From: a virus
Virus record (IMG/VR): IMGVR_UViG_3300047548_001136
Coordinates: 1 to 64,000 of that record
Reading direction: 5' to 3' (one strand)
DNA: 64,000 bases
Shown: piece after piece, positions 16,601-24,692 of the stretch
How positions within the stretch are numbered: the first letter of the stretch is position 1
Layout: every line of letters starts with the position of its first letter
Notes under the pieces: model-generated
What the model saw: the letters and a program-made list of their open reading frames with translations, nothing else
Told to the model about the DNA's origin: nothing
Database searches by the model: none
Program-made: the position numbers and the translations under genes

Positions 16601-17356
16601 GTGCTTATTGAAGAAATTACATTACAAGAAGATGTAGCTGAAACTAAAGATTTAATGGCTGTTGCCAACTACGTTAGTCGTTGGATGTTAAGTAGAAAAA
16701 ATATAGAGACATTTGACGGGTTTGATATGACACTAGAACGTATAGCATATCACATGGGTAAACCTATTCCTCCTATTCAAACAAAATCTGTTAAATTTTT
16801 ATTGTTTAAAGCCATACCAAATTATTCAGATGAACCATTGCGTTTTGTATCAAATGACAGAGAGATGACAGGCGAAAGAGAATTTGGGGCTTACTCCCCT
16901 GTTCCTTATCATATTATTAATATAAACACAAAGTTATTATTACAAAAAAAGAAAAATCCAGCAAGTACTATATTACATGAGCTACAACATGCTCTCGATG
17001 ATTTAAAAAGTGGCGGAAGAGCATTACTGGCAGTTCCTTACAAACAGCCAAAAGATGATTATCAAGCATATTTGAAACACCCAATGGAAGTTAATGCGAG
17101 ATTTAGTCAAGCACTTTGGGATTTAGCAAGCAACTATGATAGAGTTGCACGTAGCGATGTATACAGTGCAATTGCAAATAACTTACAGCAACATAGATTA
17201 CGTTCAGAAGATTTTGAAAATCCAAAAGAATATAAGCGATTGATAACTCGTGCTTACAAGTTTTTAGCTGATGTAAGTCAAATAATTGATAAAAAAGAAA
17301 AACCTGGTTTTGTACAAACTGTAAAGAACTTAATTAAAAAGTATTTGGTAAGGTAA
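16601..17356 (+). CDS. HExxH zinc metallopeptidase-like protein
   Basis: 251 aa from GTG at 16601, four bases after the previous stop; a longer upstream reading would overlap that gene. Residues 126-130 are HELQH in STILHELQHALDDLKSGG, and E163 in HPMEVNARF is a good third zinc ligand (HExxH...E, followed by AR). It resembles small phage and plasmid metallopeptidases. A possible capsid-targeting start, LIEEITLQED, suggests it may be carried in the head, but its substrate is unknown. The C-terminus is basic and helical. Confidence 0.65.
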   Translation: MLIEEITLQEDVAETKDLMAVANYVSRWMLSRKNIETFDGFDMTLERIAYHMGKPIPPIQTKSVKFLLFKAIPNYSDEPLRFVSNDREMTGEREFGAYSPVPYHIININTKLLLQKKKNPASTILHELQHALDDLKSGGRALLAVPYKQPKDDYQAYLKHPMEVNARFSQALWDLASNYDRVARSDVYSAIANNLQQHRLRSEDFENPKEYKRLITRAYKFLADVSQIIDKKEKPGFVQTVKNLIKKYLVR

Positions 17357-17361
17357 ACGCT

Positions 17362-17826
17362 ATGAAAGTTAATGAAGTTGTAAATGAATCACAGCAATTA
17401 AACGAATGGGCGTTTTTGCTTCCAGCAATAGCTACAGCAGTTAGAATAGGTGCACCTGCACTTGGTAGATTTTTGTTTGGTCAAGCTGCAAAGCAGACAG
17501 CAAAACAAGCTGTAAAGCAAGCACCAAAGATTATTGGTAAAGCAGTTGGTAAAACTGCTGTTGGAATAGGTAAAGTTCTATTAAAGCATCCGGGTGCAGC
17601 AATTGCAACAGGTGGCAGCTACTACGTATATAAATCAGTTGATGAAGCAATAACAGCAATTACAGAAATGGTAGGTAATACATTAGATCCAGTTACTATT
17701 AAAGCATTCGCTTTAGTTGTAATGAAGTATTCTATTCCAGTTGCTGGAGTAATTGCTATATTGTACGGTGGTAAAAAGCTTTACGATTACATGAATCAAA
17801 CAGAACAACCAGCAGCAAATGGATGA
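17362..17826 (+). CDS. Hydrophobic, possibly membrane-active virion protein
   Basis: 154 aa. After MKVNEVVNESQQLNE (candidate targeting sequence and cleavage sites), residues about 16-38 are hydrophobic (FLLPAIATAVRIGAPALG). A Lys/Ala amphipathic repeat AKQTAKQAVKQAPKIIGKAV (about 42-61) and a second hydrophobic stretch (about 116-139, ending AGVIAILYGG) follow. The mix of amphipathic basic helix and membrane helices suits a protein ejected with DNA that acts on the host membrane, but this is speculative. It overlaps the next gene by 8 bases. Confidence 0.55.
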   Translation: MKVNEVVNESQQLNEWAFLLPAIATAVRIGAPALGRFLFGQAAKQTAKQAVKQAPKIIGKAVGKTAVGIGKVLLKHPGAAIATGGSYYVYKSVDEAITAITEMVGNTLDPVTIKAFALVVMKYSIPVAGVIAILYGGKKLYDYMNQTEQPAANG

Positions 17827-18019
17827 ATTAGATAGAATGAAGTTGCTTGCTGGTATAGGTAATAAACCTAACTGGACAGCTTATGAAGGCATTAACGTTT
17901 CAATTACGGGAACAGAAAAAGCCCAGCTGCAACGTGAAAATAACATACAGACAGGCTCTCAAGAGTGGTTTAAATTGTGGTTTAGTAGGCCATACTTAAC
18001 CGGCGAGAAACCAATTTAA
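17819..18019 (+). CDS. Small hypothetical protein, 66 aa
   Basis: Starts MDELDRMKLLAGIGN, inside the end of the previous gene. It has no membrane segment and a mixed charged/aromatic C-terminus (EWFKLWFSRPYL). It ends the plus-strand cluster, converging with the minus-strand gene and overlapping it by 4 bases. Not recognised. Confidence 0.5.
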   Translation: MDELDRMKLLAGIGNKPNWTAYEGINVSITGTEKAQLQRENNIQTGSQEWFKLWFSRPYLTGEKPI

Positions 18020-18579
18020 CGACTACTACGCCAAGGGTTATTGTCTTTAGTAACTTCACTGCCGCCAAATCCGCCTGGATTATCAGCAGCAATTTGATCC
18101 CAGAAGTCTTCAAGCTGCCTATAGTAGCTCTTATATCCGTTCAAACGTGCAGCCTTGTCTAGCAATGTCATTACTTTGCTATCATCAAACCCCTGTCTAA
18201 GCATCCAAGGATAAAGTGTATCAATTGGGTCACCATCAGGGAATGTAGAACCAATTACGTCGTTTATCTTATCAGCAATACGTTGAAGCTTTTGATTTGC
18301 TTCTGCCTTCTTTACAGCAGGATCAGCTTTTGGTTTATTAAGCTTACCTTTGAGGCCTGCAAGAACATCAGCAACAAACTCTTTCTGAGTACGACCGCCC
18401 ATCATGTAGTCAGTTACACCGTAAGAAGCACCTTTAACAGCTTGCATAATTTCCTCTTTTCCTTTTAGAGGATAGTATGCGTGCTTGTCAAGCACCTTAT
18501 CAACTACGCCTTGTACACGAGTTTCATAGCTAGAAGTAGCCTCAGCTACAATATTAATATGCTTGCGGATATCAGTCAT
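18016..18579 (-). CDS. Putative capsid-targeted protein, minus strand
   Basis: 187 aa. The N-terminus MTDIRKHINIVAEATSS ends in a VAE/A site like gp21 cleavage sites. The remainder is helical: about 18-70, a Lys-rich linker around 75-95, and a C-terminal helical part ending in Gly/Asn-rich sequence. A GATAAATA octamer lies 22 bases upstream on this strand and the ribosome site is AAAGGAAA. Function unknown. Confidence 0.6.
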   Translation of the reverse strand: MTDIRKHINIVAEATSSYETRVQGVVDKVLDKHAYYPLKGKEEIMQAVKGASYGVTDYMMGGRTQKEFVADVLAGLKGKLNKPKADPAVKKAEANQKLQRIADKINDVIGSTFPDGDPIDTLYPWMLRQGFDDSKVMTLLDKAARLNGYKSYYRQLEDFWDQIAADNPGGFGGSEVTKDNNPWRSSR

Positions 18580-18600
18580 CGAGGTTTCCTTTAATGCTAA

Positions 18601-18608
18601 TATTTATC
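18601..18608 (-). promoter_or_regulatory. Late promoter on minus strand, GATAAATA
   Basis: Read on the minus strand, GATAAATA is followed 21 bases later by the ATG at 18579, with AAAGGAAA between. Confidence 0.55.
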
Positions 18609-19125
18609 CAATAGCTTCAATATACGGGCGCCAACTTTCATGCTTAATGTGAAAGTTAAGATGCTCGATATTGTTGTTAATTAGATGCCATACTTCTGGT
18701 TTGAATGGCAAGCGGCGAGGCTGCACAAGCTTATTGCCCTTCTTTAAGTTGCAAGGCATACATGCTGTAGTACAGTTAGTCCATTCAGTCTTACCACCCT
18801 TACTAACTGGAACCACGTGGTCAATAGTTAGTTCATGTGCATCAAACGTATCTCCACAGTATTGGCACTGATAAAGATCACGCAAGTATAGATTCTTACG
18901 AGAAAAGCGAACGCCCTTCTTATATTTCATATATTCTTTTGTGATTGCCAACGCAGGTACGTTAAGGGTAGTGCTTGGACTATGCACTTGCCAATTATCG
19001 TATTCCTCTAAAATTGTAATACGACCCATAAATCCTAGCTTAACAGCTTGTTGCCAAGGAATAGTGCTCAAAGGCAAATAACTTAAAGGTCTATAATCTG
19101 CGTTCAAAATTAAGCAGTCACTCAC
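18604..19125 (-). CDS. HNH endonuclease
   Basis: 173 aa. The C-terminal half is an HNH nuclease with two zinc-binding Cys pairs: CQYCGDTF, LTIDHVVPVSKGG, then NCTTACMPCNLKKGNK. The N-terminal LNADYRPLSYLPLSTIPWQQA is the usual opening of a stand-alone phage/cyanobacterial HNH family. The GTG at 19125 is preferred over an upstream TTG because GGAGAAC lies 4 bases before it. In packaging regions such proteins can assist the terminase; a homing role is the alternative. Confidence 0.85.
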   Translation of the reverse strand: MSDCLILNADYRPLSYLPLSTIPWQQAVKLGFMGRITILEEYDNWQVHSPSTTLNVPALAITKEYMKYKKGVRFSRKNLYLRDLYQCQYCGDTFDAHELTIDHVVPVSKGGKTEWTNCTTACMPCNLKKGNKLVQPRRLPFKPEVWHLINNNIEHLNFHIKHESWRPYIEAIG

Positions 19126-19135
19126 GACGTTCTCC

Positions 19136-19143
19136 AATAAATA
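19136..19143 (+). promoter_or_regulatory. Late-promoter-like octamer AATAAATA
   Basis: It ends 5 bases before the ATG at 19149, with no ribosome site on the plus strand. An overlapping TAAATA on the minus strand could serve the divergent HNH gene. Confidence 0.4.
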
Positions 19144-19148
19144 TTTAC

Positions 19149-19397
19149 ATGACCAAACAAGAGTTTGATGAAAGATTGACTACAATCCAGATATATTACT
19201 ATATTCCGGATTATCAAAGTTTACTCCAAGAGTTTATATGGCAAACCGTGGATCGTCAACCAGATTTTCCCCGTTCGCACCAATTTTTAGAACATTGGCG
19301 CAACCACATAGAGGCACGTATACATACTATATATTTGGCACATACAGACTTTTGGGGAAGAACAATTTTTAGAAACGTGACTAAGGAATTTAATTAA
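19149..19397 (+). CDS. Small hypothetical protein, 82 aa
   Basis: Tyr/His/Trp-rich soluble protein with the segments IQIYYYIPDYQSLLQEFIW and a helical C-terminal half. No family recognised. It lies between the divergent HNH gene and a homing endonuclease gene, with a late octamer directly at its ATG. A 12-codon reading frame from 19396 separates it from the next gene and is probably not a gene. Confidence 0.5.
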   Translation: MTKQEFDERLTTIQIYYYIPDYQSLLQEFIWQTVDRQPDFPRSHQFLEHWRNHIEARIHTIYLAHTDFWGRTIFRNVTKEFN

Positions 19398-19430
19398 TGG
19401 CAGGTCCAATGGAAGGAATATTGATTAAGA

Positions 19431-19438
19431 ACTAAATA
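19431..19438 (+). promoter_or_regulatory. Late-promoter-like octamer ACTAAATA
   Basis: It lies 4 bases before the ATG of the homing endonuclease gene at 19443; no ribosome site is present. Confidence 0.5.
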
Positions 19439-19442
19439 TAGT

Positions 19443-20093
19443 ATGATCGATAACAAGTACAAGCGTTGGTACGACAACATTATTAACAATGCCAAAGTAA
19501 GAACTTTGGACGGATATTTTGAAAAACATCACATTATTCCACGAAGTTTGGGTGGCGCAGATACTAAAGAAAATTTAGTTAATTTAACTGCAAAAGAGCA
19601 TTTTATTTGCCATTGGCTATTGATTAAGTTTACAGAAAACGACGAGAAAATGAAAATGTCCTATGCTTTTTGGATGATGATCCATGCGAGCAACATTCAT
19701 CAACAAAACAGATATAAACTTAATTCAAGAACATATCAAATTCTAAAAGAGTCTTTAAAGGACGTTTTTGTAAAACAACATTTGGGTAAGAAATTTTCTG
19801 AAGAGCATAGAAGAAAGATAAGCGAAACTCGAAAAAAGAGAATTGCAACTGGTGAAATTGTAGTTAATGCTGACAAAGCAAAATACAAAGTGATAGCAGA
19901 GAAACGACGAGGCACAAAGGCTTCTGAAGAAACAAAAAAGAAGATTGGTGAAAAACACAAAGGTAAGAAAATTAGCGACGAACAAAAAGAACGTTTAAGT
20001 AGTTTTAATAAGGGTAAGACACTTTCACCAGAGACGAGAGAAAAAATTCGTCAAACGTTGTTGGCAAAGAATGCAGAAAAGAAATTAACATGA
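19443..20093 (+). CDS. HNH homing endonuclease with NUMOD3-like repeats
   Basis: 216 aa. Residues 29-60 form the HNH core (HHIIPRSLGG, ENLVNLTAKEHFICHWLL). The C-terminal half holds four basic repeats with the pattern G-K-x-x-S-x-E-x-x-x-K-I at about 115-132, 157-174, 174-191 and 191-208, typical DNA-contact NUMOD3 motifs of phage homing enzymes. It sits just upstream of terminase gene 17, overlapping it by 4 bases (ATGA), and has a late octamer fused to its start. Free-standing intergenic homing endonuclease is the best call. Confidence 0.85.
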   Translation: MIDNKYKRWYDNIINNAKVRTLDGYFEKHHIIPRSLGGADTKENLVNLTAKEHFICHWLLIKFTENDEKMKMSYAFWMMIHASNIHQQNRYKLNSRTYQILKESLKDVFVKQHLGKKFSEEHRRKISETRKKRIATGEIVVNADKAKYKVIAEKRRGTKASEETKKKIGEKHKGKKISDEQKERLSSFNKGKTLSPETREKIRQTLLAKNAEKKLT

Positions 20094-21649
20094 GTAACGT
20101 TGAATCTGTCTTAGTAAAAAAAGCACACAAAAAGCATACCTATACCGATAAACAGATTGCAGAGTTTGCAGCATGTATGGATCCAGTTACAGGTCCAGAA
20201 TACTTTATGCGTAACTTCTTTTATATTCAACATCCTACAAAAGGTAAAATCAAATATGAACCGTTTGATTATCAGGTTGATTTAATTCATAACTACCACA
20301 CTTACCGTTTCAGCATTAATATGCTTGGGCGACAGATGGGTAAAACTACTACTGCTGCTGGGTATTTAGTTTGGTACGCTATGTTTGTTCCTGATAGCAC
20401 AATTCTTATTGCTGCACACAAGTACACAGGTGCTCAAGAAATCATGCAGCGTATACGTTATGCTTACGAAGCAGTACCAGATCATATTCGTTGTGGCGTT
20501 GTAAGCTACAATAAAGGCAGTATTGATTTCGATAACGGTTCACGTATTGTTTCTGCTACTACAACAGAAACAACTGGTCGTGGTATGTCTATTTCATTAC
20601 TATATTGCGACGAGTTTGCATTCGTTAGACCTACAATTGCTCGAGAATTTTGGGCTTCTATCTCTCCTACACTAGCAACTGGTGGTAAAGCAATCATTAC
20701 ATCAACTCCAAACAGCGACGACGATCAGTTCTCACTTATATGGCGTGAAGCAAACAAGAAGCTTGACGAGTATGGTAACGAAAAAGAAGTTGGTCGCAAT
20801 GGTTTTGCTAGTTATCTTGCTACATGGGATAAGCATCCTGAAAGAGGTAAAGAGTGGGCAAGTCAGGAACAGTCTGCATTAGGTGATGAGCGTTTCCGTC
20901 GTGAACACAACTGTGAGTTCATCATTTATGATGAAACACTTATTAGTCCAGTCTTACTTGCAGAAATGGAAGGTCACGATACTGTTATGAAACAAGGGCA
21001 AATACGCTGGTTTGAACTTCCAAAATCAGGTAACATGTATCTTGTTGCACTGGATCCAAGTTTAGGTACAGGTGGAGATAATGCTGCTATACAAGTGTTT
21101 TCATTACAAGGGTTAAAACAAGTTGCTGAATGGATGCATAATAAAACACCTATTATTCAACAAGTTGCTATATTAAGAGAAATTACAAAGTATCTTGTTG
21201 AAAAAACAGGTGACCCGAGCAGCGTTTACTACACTGTAGAAAATAACACACTGGGCGAAGCAGCATTGCAGCAGATTGCTGAAATTGGTGAAGAAAACAT
21301 TAACGGATATTTTATGACTGAACCATCTAAGGGAACAGGAAGATCTTTTAGAAAAGGGTTCAACACTACTAACAGCAAAAAACTAGCTGCATGTGCTAAG
21401 TTAAAGCATTGGATCGAAACACGTAAAATGAAGATTTGTAGTAAACCGCTTATTAGCGAACTTAAAACATTCGTTAGTGCAGGTGTAGGATATGCTGCAA
21501 AACTTGGTGAAAAAGATGATCTAGTTTCAGCCACGTTGCTTGTTGTACGCATGGCAATATTGCTCAAACAATACGATAGTGATGCCCATGCAGAGCTAAA
21601 AGACGAGATAGATGACATCATTGAGCCAATGCCATTTGTAATAATTTAA
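20090..21649 (+). CDS. 17: Terminase large subunit gp17
   Basis: 519 aa. The ATPase part has Walker A GRQMGKTT (80-87), Walker B ISLLYCDE (168-175) and the coupling motif ITSTPNS (about 203-209). The nuclease part has LVALDPSLGTGGDN with D322, then YTVENNTLGE, and a distal KDDLVSATLL. It drives DNA into the prohead and cuts it at headful. It is shorter than T4 gp17 (610 aa), mostly at the ends. The homing endonuclease gene overlaps its start, and the next gene has an ACTAAATA octamer at the stop. Confidence 0.95.
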   Translation: MSNVESVLVKKAHKKHTYTDKQIAEFAACMDPVTGPEYFMRNFFYIQHPTKGKIKYEPFDYQVDLIHNYHTYRFSINMLGRQMGKTTTAAGYLVWYAMFVPDSTILIAAHKYTGAQEIMQRIRYAYEAVPDHIRCGVVSYNKGSIDFDNGSRIVSATTTETTGRGMSISLLYCDEFAFVRPTIAREFWASISPTLATGGKAIITSTPNSDDDQFSLIWREANKKLDEYGNEKEVGRNGFASYLATWDKHPERGKEWASQEQSALGDERFRREHNCEFIIYDETLISPVLLAEMEGHDTVMKQGQIRWFELPKSGNMYLVALDPSLGTGGDNAAIQVFSLQGLKQVAEWMHNKTPIIQQVAILREITKYLVEKTGDPSSVYYTVENNTLGEAALQQIAEIGEENINGYFMTEPSKGTGRSFRKGFNTTNSKKLAACAKLKHWIETRKMKICSKPLISELKTFVSAGVGYAAKLGEKDDLVSATLLVVRMAILLKQYDSDAHAELKDEIDDIIEPMPFVII

Positions 21650-21656
21650 CTAAATA
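21649..21656 (+). promoter_or_regulatory. Late-promoter-like octamer ACTAAATA
   Basis: It overlaps the gp17 stop codon and ends 5 bases before the ATG at 21662; no ribosome site is present. Confidence 0.5.
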
Positions 21657-21661
21657 ACAGC

Positions 21662-23560
21662 ATGAGACCAATTGAAAAAACAAGTGAAGATTTGTTCCAA
21701 AAGCTTCGTAGTAGATTCAGTCCAGTTAGTATGGGCGATGAAAGTGCGGATGAAACATCTGCTCCAACAGAGGCTAGAATTTTCAACTTTATGTACAAAG
21801 ATGACGAACATGACATAGGGTATGTTTCTATCAGCATAATTGATAATCGTAGTTTCAAAGTTTATTACGGCACTGATTTAGTTGATAGAATTGAAAATAA
21901 AGCTAATTGGTACAGTTTCTTAAAAGATTTGCGTATGTTTGCAAAGCGCAATTTAATGAGTTTTGATGCAAGAGATCTCGCCAAAAATCAATTAGAACCA
22001 AGAGATTTTAAATTTATCAGTCAGCAAGACGGAACATATAAAGGACACGAAGTGACAGTATCAGAAAGTGCAATGTTCGGTAGCCGCCGTAAGAGTTACC
22101 AGACTATGGAAAACGTAAAGATGATTGTTAATCATCGTAAGTCAATTGATGAAACAATCCCAGGTGCACGTAGTCGCTACATTGAGAGCATTTATCTAGA
22201 GCGTGCTGATGGCGAACGTTATAAGTTCCCGTATAATTATCTAACTGGTGCAAGGGCAATGGCTCGTCACGTTAATGAAGGCGGTAATCCATATGATGAT
22301 ATGGGTAAACATATTGTTAACATGATTAAAGAAATGCGTGATCTTAGCAAGTTTGCTCGTCGCACAAAAAAGCACGCAATGGAAGATGAAAACGCTGGTA
22401 ATATTCGTAATAGCGTTGTTGAGCGTTTTCATAGCATGAAGAAGCAGTTAAGTGCAATGAGCGTAAAAGAAGGTTATGCTCGTTTTGTTGAAAACTTTAG
22501 TGCAGACGAAGCACTAGTTGAAGATGATGCAGTACAGCAAATCAAAGAAAGATTTACACAGCAAGTATTTGATACACAATTAGAAGATACATTGCCCGCT
22601 GTTATGAAGGCAATTAAGGAAGCAGAAATGAAGCATGTTGCAGAAGCAGATAAATCTATTGCTCATTTAATAAAGAGCAAACCACTTGTATTGCGTAAAG
22701 ATTCTGCTGCTGATCAAATGTTCCGTAGTACAAAGTTTACTGATGGTGCTGGCTTACTTGGTTTCATTCTAAGTGACATTGCAAGTCGTGCAATTGGTGA
22801 CGGTGCAGACGAAATTGCAAACTTTGCAAGCGATGCTGCTGAGCGTGTACAAGATAAAGATTATGATCCAAAAGACAAGCAAACTGCAATGATGCTTGCT
22901 AAGAAGTATATGGACGATGTTAAGAAGATGACATCTAACCCAAGTTATGCTGATACAGTCCGTGTTGATCCAAAGAACGTATATGGTAAGATGAAGAAGC
23001 GTGAAGGCGGTTTCCATGAAGCAGAACAGTATGAAGCATGGGCAAATGATTTAGTACCTGAAGATAATGTCAGCGAAATTTCTAACAAAGCCAAGATGGA
23101 TTATGTTAATAAAGGAATGGATTGGGCAACCAACAGAACACATAGCGGTGAAAACCCAGATCCAGATATAAAATTTGGTAAAAGAATAGACAATATACAA
23201 AAAACAGTCTCATCCTTGCCAAAAAAAAAGATAGGTGATAAAAAAGTTGGTGAAGCAACCACGCAAGGTACAATAGGAACATCAGGAACATCAGGTCCTG
23301 CTGCTCTTGCTCAAAACCTAAAAGATCCTAACCTAATTAAGCAATCAAAGCTCGCAGCCCAAGCATTGAAGACTGGCGGAGTTCAAAACGTTAATGCACA
23401 AACAGTTGCAAAGACATTAGGAAAACAAGCCAGTTCAATGCCTCTTAATAAGAAGGACATGGAACCCGTTGCAGCACTTGGTGCAAAAGCAATGCAGGCA
23501 GCAACGAATCCAAAGGTCGCTAATCAATTAGGAGCACTGCTTAAAAAAGCAGGCATCTAA
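21662..23560 (+). CDS. Large virion-type protein of unknown function, 632 aa
   Basis: Soluble and mostly helical. It has an alpha/beta N-terminal part (about 35-200: IGYVSISIIDNRSFKVYYG), a long charged helical middle (about 215-480), and an Ala/Lys/Gln-rich C-terminal third with short Gly/Thr/Ser spacers. Position between gp17 and gp32 and a late-type octamer at the start suggest a structural or internal protein. No catalytic motif was found. A 10-bp AT hairpin starts immediately after the stop. Confidence 0.6.
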   Translation: MRPIEKTSEDLFQKLRSRFSPVSMGDESADETSAPTEARIFNFMYKDDEHDIGYVSISIIDNRSFKVYYGTDLVDRIENKANWYSFLKDLRMFAKRNLMSFDARDLAKNQLEPRDFKFISQQDGTYKGHEVTVSESAMFGSRRKSYQTMENVKMIVNHRKSIDETIPGARSRYIESIYLERADGERYKFPYNYLTGARAMARHVNEGGNPYDDMGKHIVNMIKEMRDLSKFARRTKKHAMEDENAGNIRNSVVERFHSMKKQLSAMSVKEGYARFVENFSADEALVEDDAVQQIKERFTQQVFDTQLEDTLPAVMKAIKEAEMKHVAEADKSIAHLIKSKPLVLRKDSAADQMFRSTKFTDGAGLLGFILSDIASRAIGDGADEIANFASDAAERVQDKDYDPKDKQTAMMLAKKYMDDVKKMTSNPSYADTVRVDPKNVYGKMKKREGGFHEAEQYEAWANDLVPEDNVSEISNKAKMDYVNKGMDWATNRTHSGENPDPDIKFGKRIDNIQKTVSSLPKKKIGDKKVGEATTQGTIGTSGTSGPAALAQNLKDPNLIKQSKLAAQALKTGGVQNVNAQTVAKTLGKQASSMPLNKKDMEPVAALGAKAMQAATNPKVANQLGALLKKAGI

Positions 23561-23561
23561 T

Positions 23562-23585
23562 CAATTTAATTCAATAATTAAATTG
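23562..23585 (+). other. AT-rich perfect hairpin after the 632-aa gene
   Basis: CAATTTAATT (23562-23571) and AATTAAATTG (23576-23585) form a 10-bp stem with a CAAT loop, directly after the stop codon. There is no T tract, so it is more likely an RNA processing or 3'-end stabilising structure than a terminator. Confidence 0.5.
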
Positions 23586-23589
23586 CAGG

Positions 23590-23597
23590 TATAAATA
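23590..23597 (+). promoter_or_regulatory. Late promoter, TATAAATA, for gene 32
   Basis: Exact late octamer 83 bases before the gp32 ATG; it is followed by a structured leader. Confidence 0.75.
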
Positions 23598-23602
23598 CAA
23601 AT

Positions 23603-23680
23603 AGCATACACTGTTAATACAGTGTGTGCTTAGGCAAACACTTATAGGCTAACACAGGCATAACATTAAGGAGAAACATT
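23603..23680 (+). promoter_or_regulatory. Structured leader of gene 32 with hairpin and AGGC repeats
   Basis: ACACTGT (23608-23614) pairs with ACAGTGT (23619-23625) around a TAAT loop near the predicted RNA 5' end. Three related elements follow, AGGCAAACAC (23632), AGGCTAACAC (23646) and AGGCATAACA (23656), then the AAGGAGAAA ribosome site. In T4, gp32 represses its own mRNA through a 5' pseudoknot and unstructured leader. A similar leader precedes the gene at 56016. Confidence 0.55.
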
Positions 23681-24685
23681 ATGGCATCATTAGCAGAAAT
23701 TCGCGCAAAACTACAACAGAATGAAAACCGTGGACAACAGGGCGGTTTTAAGGGTGATAACGCAATTTACCCACACTGGGATATCCCAGAAGGTTCCACA
23801 GCAAAAGTAAGATTCCTTCCAGACGGCAACACAAAGAATGATTTCTTTTGGGTTGAACGTGCGATGATTAAGCTTCCATTCGCAGGCATTAAGGGGCAGG
23901 CTGATAGCAAGCCTACAACTGTACAAGTTCCATGCATGGAAATGTGGCAAGGCGAAACATGTCCGGTTCTCTCCGAGGTGCGCCCTTGGTTCAAGGACAA
24001 GTCTCTTGAAGAGCTTGGTCGTAAGTATTGGAAGAAGCGTAGCTATTTGTTCCAAGGCTTTGTACACGACAATCCACTAAACGAAGAAAATGCTCCAGAA
24101 AATCCAATTCGTCGTTTCATTATTGGTCCTCAAATCTTTAATGTAATTAAGGCTGCACTAATGGATACTGAAATTGAAGAGCTTCCAACTAGCTATGACC
24201 GTGGTCTAGACTTTAGCATCACAAAGACTAGCAAGGGTGGCTATGCTGATTACAGCACTTCAAAGTGGGCACGTAAGGAAACTGCACTTACAGCAAGTGA
24301 ACGTGCTGCAATCGACGCACACAGTCTACATAATCTAACAGACTTCCTTCCAAAGAAACCAACTGCGGTAGAACTTAACGTTATTAAGGAAATGTTTGAA
24401 GCATCTGTTGATGGGCAGGCATATGATCCAGATCGTTGGGCACAATACTTTAAGCCAGCAGGCTTTAAGGGTGGATCTACTGATGGTGATGAAGAACGAG
24501 CAACAAGTTCGACAAGAACATCTGGAGCTCCAGCCCCAAAGGTAACACCAAAGGTAGAAGATACTGATGAAGTTCCTTTTGACGTTGATGAAACTCCAGC
24601 AGTAGCAACCGCTGCTCCTAAACCAGCTGCAACTAATGCAAGGGCGGAAGATATCCTTGCAATGATCCGTAGCCGTCAGAAGTAA
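23681..24685 (+). CDS. 32: Single-stranded DNA-binding protein gp32
   Basis: 334 aa. The N-terminal basic/Leu-rich arm (ASLAEIRAKLQQNENRG) mediates cooperativity in the family. The OB-fold core includes VRFLPDGNTKNDFFWVE and the zinc-site region VPCMEMWQGETCPVL, where Cys85 and Cys94 are present but the last Cys of the T4 CPVC is Leu. RKYWKKRSYLFQGFV is highly typical of marine T4-like gp32. The tail is acidic/Pro-rich, then ends in a short basic peptide DILAMIRSRQK. It protects ssDNA and organises replication and recombination with UvsX, UvsY and gp41. Confidence 0.93.
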   Translation: MASLAEIRAKLQQNENRGQQGGFKGDNAIYPHWDIPEGSTAKVRFLPDGNTKNDFFWVERAMIKLPFAGIKGQADSKPTTVQVPCMEMWQGETCPVLSEVRPWFKDKSLEELGRKYWKKRSYLFQGFVHDNPLNEENAPENPIRRFIIGPQIFNVIKAALMDTEIEELPTSYDRGLDFSITKTSKGGYADYSTSKWARKETALTASERAAIDAHSLHNLTDFLPKKPTAVELNVIKEMFEASVDGQAYDPDRWAQYFKPAGFKGGSTDGDEERATSSTRTSGAPAPKVTPKVEDTDEVPFDVDETPAVATAAPKPAATNARAEDILAMIRSRQK

Positions 24686-24692
24686 ACAATGA

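Noticed and set aside
19396-19434. 12-codon frame starting ATGGCAGGTCC
   Set aside because: Too short and without context evidence; it may be a remnant near the homing endonuclease insertion.
23562-23585. Rho-independent terminator
   Set aside because: The hairpin is AT-only and lacks a T tract.
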